From Amoebophrya sp. A120 (lineage: Eukaryota > Sar > Dinophyceae > Syndiniales > Amoebophryaceae), in the NCBI GenBank assembly GCA_905178155.1, contig CAJINV010000007.1, positions 1,186,627-1,250,626 on the forward strand: a DNA stretch of 64,000 bases, written 5' to 3'. How positions within the stretch are numbered: the first letter of the stretch is position 1; every line of letters begins with the position of its first letter. The position numbers and the translations under genes are program-made. The notes beneath the pieces were generated by a model, which saw nothing but the letters and a program-made list of their open reading frames with translations, made no database searches and was not told the origin of the DNA. Positions 36,240-48,000 of this stretch are shown in pieces.

Positions 36240-36989
36240 CAGTATAGCTGAGGAGAAAACTTTCGCTGTGATCGCGTTTACAGTTTAGAGTTTGGTAGAA
36301 GTGAAAAGTTACCTACAGACTGTATCAGATCTGATCATGTATTCCAGCTTTCCCATGAATCGATCTCTTTCTCATTGTGGTATTTTTCAGTTGGATCCAT
36401 CTTGAAACTTTTTTGATCAACGCCTCCGGATCGATCTTTCCTAGCACTTTTCCTCAGAATTTGATCCACGAGGACTCAAGTGCGGCCATTATACCTTGAA
36501 TTTTGAGCGATTTTACTGCTTGTGCATTTCTAAAATGGTAAGCACAATCAATCACAACAAAGCGTCGCCTCTTTGTCTTGCAACGACATTTGCAGTTCGT
36601 ATCTGAGTCCGCTGAGAAGTGAGTCTCGTCGCCATCTTGCTTCATTTTGCAGGTGCATTCCGCTCTTGTCTGAGCTGCCAGAGAACTTTCATAGTTATTT
36701 ATCCGTATCATTATTCGCATAATGTAAGATTTCATTTTTCTTTGAAAACGACATTTGGTTTACTGATTTGGAAACATTTATTGCATTGAGCAAGCTAAGC
36801 ATATTGCTGGCCACTGGTACCAAGCTTTTTTCGGCTAGTACCACGCCATATCGTACAAAAATGTTTGGTCGAAAAAAATTAGCTCAAAAAAAATGTATAC
36901 CCTCCATCGTCGGTCCCTGGTGCCCCCCGCCGGCAAGTAATTTATCACGACAGCTACATCGAAACACCAGAAGCCCACTGGTTCTACTA
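36240..36989. other. Intergenic region with one doubtful Cys-rich ORF
   Basis: About 750 bp. A minus-strand 93-codon ORF (36454-36735) contains AECTCKMKQDG and NCKCRCKTKRRR, a Cys/Lys-rich pattern that might be a small exon. There is no supporting start, splice signal or homology, so it is only noted. Confidence 0.3.
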
Positions 36990-38794
36990 CTACCCCCGTT
37001 CGCTCGCGATTCCCATCTGCACGCTGGGATTCGACACGACGCCTCCCGGACTGGTGCCGCCCTCGGACGAGCTCTCGATCCAGTTGTCCAGGGTCGCGAG
37101 CTATCAAATGCAAAAATGTCTGGGTCTGGATGATTTCGGGGTTTGTCATGCTAGTCTGGCATGGCTCTGAGCTCTGTATTGCGTGGCCGCAAAGAGCACC
37201 TCTTGCCTGTCATACGAAAACGCAGTTTCTAATGCGGAATACGCAACGCAGAACCACTGAAAAACTTGTCATGCTTCGCAGTGCATTGCAGTGTGCATAT
37301 TGTTCGCTGACCTGCATCACAAGTTTCCAGACCCAGACATTTTTGCATTTGATACGAGCTGTTTCTTCACCCGTGCGATCTCGGTCGCGATCATCGCCCG
37401 GTCCAAGTGCGGGTCCGACCCGCTCTCCAACTCCCGCAAATGGTCCAACACCGTCTGGAACCGCTCCCGCTCCGTATCCGATGCAAAAACGTCCCGGGCC
37501 CATAGCTGTCAAGCAAATCTGCATGCTCCAAATGTTTGTCATGCGGAGCCCCATGCGAGCCATTTCCTGGGCGCGTTTTGCAATTTGTAATGCTCCAATC
37601 AGCATAATGCGCTAGATCTGTGATGCTGCTGAACGAACTACATAGGATCACACTCTGAGGCCAAACCTGTCATGCGCAATCGCCAAAGCTCGTTGATTTG
37701 TCTAGCAGATTTCCCAGCTTGACTATGGGGTCGGGACGTTTTTACAAAGGATACTCCGCCAAAATGTCTGCCTGGTTCGCATTCGCGTCCACCTGGATGT
37801 CGCGCATCTTTTCCGCTTCCTGCATCTCTAAATCGCGCTCGACGTCTTCGGCGTCGCCGCCCGGGCTCAGGTCCGCGAGGTCCACGTCCACCGCCTGCCC
37901 GGTTTGGCCCAGCCGGAGTTTCCAGGGGCCGTAGGGGAACGTGAAAGAGAGCAGGATCCCCTCGCCCTTGGCCGTTTTCACGGCGTCGCCCGGCTTGTAC
38001 TCGATCTTCCCGGGCAGCACCAAGGGCCGCAGATCCGTCGCGACAATGGCCACCGTGGAGGCGGAGCCGGGGGCCGAGGACAACCGCAGGCTGTCGGTGA
38101 AGACGTCTTTGGCTTCGTCCAATTTCTCTACGAGGAGAATCGGGTCTTGGTGCTTGACCAGCCTGACTTGCTCGCTACTGCCGAGGAGTTCGCACTTCGC
38201 GTTCCGCACCGCGCCCGCTTCCTGGAAGTTCAGCTCCGTGGCAGCGACCTCCAGCTCTTCCCCGCTCGCCTCCTTCCGGATCTTCCACTGGAAGTTTGCG
38301 GCAGCGGAAGTACTGGCGAACCCGGAGATGCGGCCGAGCAAGTATTCCGCACCGCTAGATGAACCGCGGGCTGAATTTGAATTATTTCCTCTTGTTCCGC
38401 CACTAAACCCGGGGTTTTTGTAGATCACCTTTTGCCCCACGGTGAAGTCGTCGAGCTTGTACACTTCTTGCTGCGGCAAGGCTTCTAGTTGCACAGCAGC
38501 AGAAGCGCCTGCTCCTACAGTGGCGGAACTACCACTCCCCAAATCGCCAAACGCGACGATGGAAAAGCCCTCGGCGTTGCACCCCTGCAGCATGCCGATG
38601 CGGCCAAACTGGGCCTCGTCCGACGCAGAATGCTCCACGTGCACCACACGGGCACCAACCGTCAGCCCGGCCTCGGCCGTGGCCTGCAAATCGATCTTCG
38701 TGTCGCTGCTTGTTGCGGACCGCGGGACCAACGCAACGCCGAGAACTGTTATGAGAATGATGTAGCACCGGACCGGATCGATTCCCTGCTTCAT
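36990..38794 (-). CDS. Secreted protein with repeated beta-barrel-like segments (420 aa)
   Basis: Exons 38794-37754, 37474-37355 and 37101-36990, separated by two introners, total 1,263 nt (421 codons with stop). The N-terminus has a signal peptide (YIILITVLGVALVP, cleavage likely near residue 28). Three similar small segments follow, each with a 'G..V.......G.I' pattern: VGARVVHVEHSA, VGQKVIYKN...LLGRISGF and PGDAVKTAKGEGILLSF. They recall SH3- or Tudor-like barrels. The C-terminus is a charged helix (DVERDLEMQEAEKMRD) continuing into a coiled coil in exon 2 (LDHLRELESGSDPH). No membrane helix, so secreted or luminal. No named family recognised. Confidence 0.8.
37102..37354. mobile_element. 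Introner element, family A copy 6 (253 bp)
   Basis: Nearly perfect TIR TATCAAATGCAAAAATGTCT at both ends; exact duplication CGAGC. The interior matches the copies at 9003 and 42164 in reverse orientation. Removal joins VKKQLA to TLDNWIES in frame. Confidence 0.94.
37475..37753. mobile_element. Introner element, family E (279 bp)
   Basis: TIR TATCCGATGCAAAAACGTCC left, GGGACGTTTTTACAAAGGATA as the inverse at right. Exact duplication CTCCG. Removal joins ADILAE to RERFQTV in frame. Confidence 0.92.
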
Positions 38795-39005
38795 TTGAAA
38801 CTACGCAGGCGCGGCGACAGAAACAGTGCCAAAAATCATCTAGTTTGTTTTGTGCGCATTTTTACATGCACTATCCGCACAGAGATCATTTTTGAGTACT
38901 CATATTCAAGCTTGTAGCATCACTTTTCATCAACATGCAAAACGTACTTTTAAGCCCAAGGCCGCTTGGAAAGATAGAACTTTCGTCTTTTATCATTGCA
39001 GCACA

Positions 39006-42000
39006 TCAAATGAGGCAGGGAGAAATAAAGAACAGTTCTTTATGCACCCTCATAACGCTGTTCGCGCGGTTGTTGGAAAAGACGAGTTTGTGGTAGTACC
39101 CCGCGACGGCGAGAAGCAACGCGACGAGATATCAAATGTAAAAATGCCAGGGTCTGGAAATTTGTAATGCTAAAAGTGAATGGGAGTTCCACTGCAATAC
39201 AGAGCCAAGCATGACAAATTTTTGGGCTCCTATGTGTTGCGTGTTCCGCATGGCAAACTGCGTTTTTGCATGACAGGTAAGAGGACAGCTTTGTGCCCAT
39301 GCGTCACAGATTCTTGAGCCATGTCAGACATGCATGACAAATGTAGCAATCTTCCAGACCCAGACATGTTTACATTTGATACGAGAACCACAAAAACGAT
39401 GATCAAGACTACCCCATTATCGGACCACGACGATTCTTGGTTTTCTTTCTCCTCCTTGCGTGCCTTGTCGTCCTTCGCGTTCGCGTCGTTGAACTTCCCT
39501 TCCAGGGACGCGGGATTTGAATCTTCTGGATTCTTCTCCTCCCCTTCTTCTACCCCGGCCTCCACGGCTGCCTGCTTTGCGACCTCCACCGCATTGTCCG
39601 CGTCGGAAACCGCGGTTGCGGCCGTTTCCAAGTTTTCCCGCAAATCTTCAAACGTTTTCTGCTCCGTGTCGGACAGCGCCACGTTGGGGTCTTGCAGCAC
39701 GTTGTTGATCTCTTCCTGGGCCTGTTTCAAAATCTCTTCCTTTTCCTTGAAACTCGTCATGGCTGCGTCGATTTCTTCGAGTTTCTTGATCTTCTCGTTC
39801 TCCTTGAACAAAGTTGCGGGGAGTATATCAGCCGCGGCCTTCCCCTATCCTATGCAAATTTCTTGTCTGGGACGGAAGTCGTAATGGTACCAATCTAGAC
39901 GTAGTCATGCAAATTTCGTATCTATCCCCCACGATGTCTGTGATGCATGCCCGAGTATACCATCGCGGCTTTCGACGTGCAGGATTGCTGACACTTATTC
40001 TGCATCAGCTAGGTCCCCTCCGTCTAGCAAAAACCTTTTGCTGCTCTTCTACTACAGGGAGCAACATCTTCACAAATTTGGTTCAGTCCATATCGACCTA
40101 GAGCCAGACAGATTTGCACTTTTGGTATCACCTTTTGCGCCACGATTTCCAAGCCCTCAGTGGACTCCCGTTCCTTCTTTTCCGCGATCTCGGTCAGGAG
40201 CTTCACGCGGGACGGGTTCTTTTCCTTCGGAGTGGACAGTGCGGACGTGATGAGTTGCAAATCCCGCTCCGGGATTTTGTTCAAAAACGCGCACGCCTGC
40301 TGCTCCTCGGAGATCATGCCCGAGACGGAGTTTGGTGAGAGTTGCGGCAGCTCCACTGACGCCTGGTCGCCCGTTCCGGGCGCGATTCCGTCCTGGTTCA
40401 GCGCGTTGCTCTTGGTTTTCTTCCTCTTCTTCACCTTCTGCTCCAAGGCGGCGCTGGGGCGAAGTTCAGGAGTTTTTGTTTCCATGCGGCGAGACGATGA
40501 TGAATTATCACCGTCCCGTCCGAAAACTGTTTTCTTCACGAAGCCGGTGAAACTCGAAATCTTGGAAACCACCGCTCCCGCGACTTTCTCGAGAAAAGTT
40601 TGTTCTTTATTTTCCACGAAGGCCGCCAAAGATTTTTCGGTTTCCGCAGCGATTGCACTGTCAACCGCGACGTAGTACCCACTGCCGCGGAGGTTGCCCT
40701 GCTTCCGGCGCTGTTGGCCGCCGGTGGGGGGTCGGTGGCTGGTGGAAGTTTCTGCTGGCGGGATGTTGAAAGTAGTTGTACTAGCCATGTTCTTCGCGGA
40801 TGCTGAAACTGAACTACTGATCCTTCGCGCGGCAGCGGGAGGTCCTGCTACATACGTTTTTTCACCCGTCTGCGCGAACGAAGAGGGCGCTGCTGGCTGT
40901 GATTCTTCTCTTGCTCCTTCCTCCTGTACTTCCGCACTCGTCTCTCCAGCAGCTGTAGAAGAAGTTGTTTGCTTCTCCGAAAAATCTTGTTCACCTTCTT
41001 CACCGCTCGCTGCACTCGTCCCCTCGTCACCCCCACCACCGCTCTCCACCCCCGGAAAAGTCGCGCTCTTCGGATCGAACTCCGCCACATCCCACGACGC
41101 GTCCCCCGCGTCGCTGACCAAGGTGTAGAGCCGGCCCCCGCACTGTGCGTGGTTCGCTAACTTCACCACATACCCCTTGTGAAACAGCCTTTCCAGCGCT
41201 TTTTCCGACACCACCCGCGTGATCAGCTCGCTGTCGAGTTTCAGCCGCCACAGGCCGTCCCGCCCGTCCATATCCTGTGCAAAAGTATCGTACTCGTACT
41301 AATTGCAATCATGCATGACAAAATCTTGTTTCTTAGCCAAATCAGCATTACAAACTTCATTTTTCCTTCTGAGAAAATTTGTATTGCGATTTATACTAGT
41401 ACGATGCTTTTGCAATGCATAGTCCACCTGTTCCTGCAAAACCCCCCGCATCAGGTATTTCCTCACCCCGGACGAACTCTCTGAAGCCTCCGTCTTCTCC
41501 TGCAGCCGCTTTGCCTCCTCCGAATTCTCCATCTGCGGGTCGTACACCACTTTCTGCTTCGCTTGAAAACTACCGCCCGCCTTGCTCTCTTGCACCTTCT
41601 TGGAGTCGTCCGTCCTCCACCGGGAGTTCGCCCCCTTGGGGAAACACCGCGCGGCGTTTTTCACAATGTCGATTTTCTTCAGCCGCTCCGCTTGGTCCTG
41701 GTTTGCGGTCAGGAGATTTTTCAACTCCGATTCCAACGCCTCCAGCATCGTTTTTTTCTCTTCCTCGATGCTGGTCACCTCGGACTCCCGCAATTCAATG
41801 TCGGTTTGCATCCGTCGCAGCGTCTCCCGCAGCTCGTTCACCGTGGACTGCACCTTTTCCCGGATCAAAAAATTCTCCGGATCCGCCTGCTTCTGCAGTT
41901 TTTCCGCCGTTTCGAACTCCTTTTGGATCTGTTCCAGTTCCTCCCGTTTCCGCTCATACAGCTTCGCCCGGTCTTTCATCGCGTCCCCCAACTTAAAGCC

Positions 42001-45000
42001 GGCGTCGTGCTTCGCCTGCAGGTACTCCTTCTGCAGCTGCGGTGCCTCCTTTTCCAGAACGTTCCGGACCCGGTTTTCCACCGCGGTCGCCTGCGCCGCG
42101 TCGGACTTGATCCACTCGTCCAACTCCCGCTGCTCGCAGCTGTTATCGCTCGCGTCCTGGCAATATGCATTGCAAATATGTCTGGGTCTGGAAACTACCT
42201 GTGACGCAAGGAAGGGAATAGCAAGCACACTGTAATACGCTGCCAAGCATGACAAGTTTTTCGCTGCTTCGGAGTTGCGTACTCCGCATGAGAAACTGCG
42301 TTTTTGCATCACAGCCGCGAGGAGCTCTTCGCGGCCACGCAATACAGAGTTCAGAGTCATGCCCCAGACTAGCATGACAAATCTCGCAATTATCTCCCTG
42401 ACCCAGACATTTTTGCATTTGATAGGTAATCCGAGTCCAGCCGCCGAATCCGGTCCTGAATCTTCTGACTGGCCTGCATGAACAGGTTCTGCAATGCGTC
42501 CGCGATCGGCTCCCCCTCGTCGGAGAGGTGCTTGTGCCGAAACTTCAGCCCCGCGTCCTTCCACCGCTTCCCGTCCCGCCCGTCGTAGTCGGAGCCGAGC
42601 TCGCCGCCGCTTGTCGTGTCGGAGAGCGGGTGGTAGGTGTGGATCTCCTATCAAATGCAAAAATGTCTGGGTCTGGAAGAGTGCATGTTTGTCATGCTTG
42701 TCTGGCATGACTCTTAAATCTGTCACGCACGTTACCCAAGAGCCCCACTTTTCTGTGATTCAGAAACGCAGTTTGTCATGCAGAATAGGCAACACCTAGA
42801 AGCTCAGAAACTTGTCATGCTGAGCCAGCACTTGTGGCCTCATCATGAGACGCCACCCAGCATCACAAGTTTCCAGACCCAGACATTTTTACATTTGATA
42901 TCTCCGCGGACTGTTTGGTGTACCGGTTGTCGGGCACGCCGTACAGCCTATGGCGTTCTCAAACGTTACATTCTCAACTGTTGCATGGACTTGTTATGCA
43001 AGAACAGCAAAAGCGAAAGTGGCAACATTGCAGCTTTCGCATTACAGATTTGCCACAGATTATCATGCTGTTTAGCCTTTCGACAATTTGTCATGCTAAG
43101 CACCTTGATCAAGTGGAGGCTGATGGCAGTTTTGCATGACAAATTCACGTAACAGTTGAGAATGTACCAGTTGAGAACGCCATACAGCCGGGACACGAGG
43201 TTGGTCGAGACCGGCTGCGAAATTTTCGCCAGCTCCGGGTCCCGGTGGTCGCCTTGGTAAAACTCCTTCTCAAAGATCGCCTCGTACGCTTTGGAGGTCG
43301 CGGCCAGGAGGAGAAGATACCGCCGCGTGCACGTGTTCAGGGGGCAGACCTTGATTTTTTTCGTAGTTTCTGCATGCTGTTGTGCCGTGAAGATGAAAAG
43401 AAATCTACTTTCAGTACTTCTGTTCTTGCACGAAAAAGACAAGTGAATGAGAAGTTGACATAGCACCACTGACTATCAAAATTTCATCCCAAAGTAGAAT
43501 GAATACCTTATCCGGTAGGTTGTAAAAATCCACGCAGTAGGTTTTCGGGGGCACCATGAACTTCTCGCAGTAGTCCATCGTCATGCTCATCAAGTTCTGC
43601 TCGATTTGCGAGTTTGTGTTGGTAAAGTGCTGCCAGACGGACCCGCTCCACAGCTCCATGGGGTGCTCCAGGTAGTAGAAGAAAAACCGGTCCCGGTCTT
43701 TTTTCTTGCCGTACGCGAGCAGTTTCTTGATGAACGGCTCCTCCGCGCCCGTGTCGGAGAGAGAAGATAACAACTGCATCGTCGACTTTTCTATCAACGT
43801 TTGCACTAATTCCGACCCGTAGACCGTGATCATCTGTAAAAAGTGGGTTTTCATCTCCCGCAACGTCGCGATCCGGGCGTAGAAATTCCAGGCGGTGCAC
43901 TCCGTGGGGAAGCTGTGCCGGGCCTCGCCCCAAAAGCCGTCGTAATCCGACCCCGATTTCTTCTGCGCCTGCTCCAGCTCCTCCCAATCCAGCTCGCTGT
44001 TCACCACCACCGCCGCGTCGGGCCGCAGCAGCCGGTCGATCTGGTCGAGCGAGAGCTGGGGGAGAAACCGGGGCGTCAACGCGTTCGCTTTTTCGCACTC
44101 CCCCATCAGTTGCCAGTGGTTGTACAGGCGAAAGCGTTGGTAGTAGGTTTCTTCGATCACTTTAAACACGTCGACGACGGTGTTCGTTGCTGCGTCTTCG
44201 GATTTAGCATTTTGATTTTCCTCCTCCACGTTGGTATAGGCGGGGTACTGCAGGATCGCCTGTTTTTTCGCCTCCCGGACTTTCTGCTCGGCGTCGTGAA
44301 AGAAGGAAAATTCCTGGGTTTTCGCTTCGCGCTCCCAGTCCGTGTGCGAGGTGGGATCCAGTTCCAAATCTAAGTACGCCCCGAGCCGCCGGCACGCTTC
44401 CAATTCCCCGTCCAAGGCGACGGGGACCTTTTTCCAATTGTCGAAGTCAATGCCGGGGGAGTCGTCCTCAAAATGGAAGCCGTCGAGCGCGGCGGAGGTG
44501 ATGGGCACGAGCGGACGGCGCAGCGCCGGGTCCACGGCGACTGCTGCGTTGGGTTGCTCAGATCCTTGTGTCCATTGCAAATATTACGTTTGGGTCTCCT
44601 GGAAGAGTGCAACTTGTGACGCTGCCTTTGGATTCATCAAAATGAAATCTGTATAATTACGCGAGCAGCTAGAGGAGTCCAGCTCCAGTTTTTGGCACGC
44701 GGAGTGAACATTTCTTAGGCGGGAAGATAAGCATCAAGGCGCCCGCAGAAAATCTACCCTGTGATGCTGAGCAAAAAAATGCATCACCGACATCTTCATG
44801 GGTCACATGCAAAATGCGCAGGGCAAATGTTGCACTTTTCCAGACCCAGACATATTTGCACTGGATACCTTGCTCCGTCGTGGTTTTAACCCCTGTCTCC
44901 GTACTGTCGCCGCTGGTCGGGTCATTACCTCCTTCCTTGTCTTTTTTCTCCGAAGAAGATTTTTTGTCGTCGCGGTCGTCGGAAATCAATCGCACGATCG

Positions 45001-48000
45001 GGTCGACCACGGCTTTCGCTGCGGCCGTCACGATGTTGTCGTCCTTGTCTTTCTTTTCGCTACTAGCTCCTTGTTCATCATCTTCAGAAGGTTTACTATC
45101 TCCATCCTCACCCTTCCTGTTCCGTAGCAGCTCGTGCTCCCCGACCTGCAGAAAGGAAGAAAAACTGCTGCTGCCCTCTTCGCCTTCCTTCTCGCCGCCC
45201 TCCTCCCCTTTCGACCCGTCCGCGGATTCCTCTTCCTCGTGGCCGCTAGAAGTTGTACTACCGGCGTCGTTATCAACTGTAAAAATGTCTGGGTCTGGAA
45301 ACTTGTGATGCTGGGTGGCGTCTCATGATGAGGCTACAAATGCTGGCTCAGCATGACAAGTTTCTGAGCTCCTAGGTGTTGCCTATTCTGCATGACAAAC
45401 TGCGCTTCTGCATCACAGAAAAACGGAACTCTTGGGTAACGTGCATGACAGATTTAAGAGTTATGCCAGACAAGCATGACAAACGTGAACTCTTCCAGAC
45501 CCAGACATTTTTGCATTTGATAGTCGTCCCCCCCGCCAGTACCAGATTCCTCGTCTTTCTGGTCCTGTGCTTCACTTCCCGCTCCGTCTTTCTGCTCGTC
45601 TTCCTTATGCTCCTCGGATTTTTCCTCTTCCTTATTTTTCCCCTCGTCTTCAACCTTCGAAGTGGATTCCTTGGATGCTTTTTCGTCCTCTTTTCCGCCG
45701 CCGGAGTCTTCCTTTTCGTTCTCCTCATCGCCGTCCTGTTTACTAGGAGGTTCGGAGGACCCGCTATCCCCCTCCTCCCCGCCCCTGATGCCGCACACCC
45801 TTTTGCACGCCGGGCTGCCGCTTTCCCCCAGCGAGCTGCCCGTTTTCAGATTTTTCGCCTCATCCAGCAGTCGCTGCATCACATCCCCCTCGGACAAGTT
45901 GTTGCACACCTTCCGACTGGTGTGACTGGGCTCCACGAACACGGCGCCGACGAACGCGTCGACGATTTCGAGCCAGATCCGGTGCTCGCAATCGTCGATC
46001 TGGTCCGCGGTGCAGCGGGCGACGTCGTGGCAGTAGCTGTGCCCGAACGTTTCCAGCTCGCTCGGCATCTGCCAGCCCATGTGCTCCAGCGACTGCTGCA
46101 AGATCCGGATCTCCGGACCGTTCGCGCTGTGGGCCTGCTTCGCGTCTTCCCACCGCTTGCGCAGCATGCTATCCGCCGCGACGGGGGACACGACCGCGAT
46201 CTGCTCCCGGTTTCTGCCGTGGCGGTAAAGGAATTTTACCGTGTCCAGATACAACTCCTCGGGGGCGTTTAAGGACCGCCCGTACCGGCTTTCGCCCTCC
46301 TTCGATCCCTTGCAAAACGTGAAGTAGTTGAGCTGCGACGCTTTGTACACCGGTTTCCTCGAAAGCCTTTGCAGGAAGGAGGTTGTGGCGGGCGAGGGGA
46401 CCAAGGCGAGAAGTTGTTGGCCACGACCATAATCTTCGTTCACTTGTTCTTCCTGCAGTTGCTTTCTCGCATCTTCGAGGTCGTTTGAAGATGCGGAGAG
46501 GTCCAGGAAGCTGCTTCCGGGTTGTGATATCGCGAACCCCGCCTCGTCCTCCGCCCCCGACGTGCGCGGCTTGTGCTGAGACCACTCGCGGGGCGGGGCG
46601 AAGGAGATCATTTTGTCATCCGCATCGTCGACATCTGCGTCTCCTTCTGTACTTCTAGTACTCTCTCGCCCAGCGGGCCAAGTTGTCTCTGCAATGTCGT
46701 TCGCCTCCAGAAACGAAGCCGCTTCTTCCTCTTCTAACTTGCGCTTGCTCTCGAGTCCGCCGCCTGCATCCGTGCCCGCCTCGCCCGGGGACGATCGCTG
46801 TCCAATATCATCTTCACCACCACCGCCACTATCCCGCTCCATTGGAAGATTTGCTCGCAAATCTTCCATGCGCGCTTCGTGTACGGTGGCAGCCTTCAAA
46901 TCCACCAGTTCCAGCATCGACATCTGCCGCGGCACCGCGCACCCAATGTGCTCTCGATGCAACAGCAGCTCCGGCAAGGCATCTTCCGCCTGGAGGTTGG
47001 CCGTAATGGAGTGCTTCTCGCAGTCGAACGGCTGGTCGCAAGAATTGAAATCCAACCGGTCGTGGTCTGCATGTTTTATTGTTGTTTTGCTCTCAGTCTC
47101 AACATGATAACCATGCGCTCCATTTTTATTTCCCTGTCTACTACTTCCCTCGTCGACGTCGTCCCATCCCTGTCTACTACTCGTCCCATTCCTGGTCTTC
47201 TTTTTTCCACGCGTGAACCGTGGGGTAGTACCACTCTCCGTGGTACTATCACCATTCTCGTTACTCCCTTCCCACAGCTCGAGGAACGCGCCGGGATGAT
47301 GGACAGAAGAACCACCTGGCGTCGAATGGTCGTTTCCATTCTCATATTCCGTCTTTGTTTCCCCTGGTGGTGCCGCATTTATTTCACCTCCAAGTGCTGA
47401 CACACGACCTTTCTCCTTTGCGATTCTGTCCGCCTCGAACTGCATCACCGTGTCCAGGTAGTGCTCGGTTTCCCGGTTCGCCTCGGATTTCGGCGGCCGG
47501 AACATTCCCGCCGCGTGCAGAAACCGCGTGTACTTTGCGTCCGGGGTGTCATCGTAGCCGAGGAGCTTGAAATGCGTGTCAGCCAGGATGTTATCGGCGT
47601 TGTCGACGTCAGAAGTAGAAGTAGGTAGCTGGAACTGCGCCACACTAGAGCTGCTGGTGCTGCTAAAGCTCAGCCCATCAACATCACCGAAGGGAATATC
47701 AAAACCATGAACATCGGGTTGGCCGCCAACATTGCGCGACGGTTTATTCCCATCTTCCCGACCCGCCTCTGATGTTCGCTTTTTTACTTCAACATGGTGT
47801 TCCCGCGAAGAAGAGCTCGGTGTTATTCTTGCAGCCACAGCCTCAGTATTTTTCTCGTCGTTGTTGTAACTTGTTTTCCCACTCGAAAATGAAGAAGCTT
47901 TGACAATCACGCTAGAAGTAGACGGTTGGGCCGAGGCGGAGTCGGCGGTAGCCTGACCTAGTCTAGAAGTACTTCTGTGAGCCTTCGTTTTCCGCGCTTC

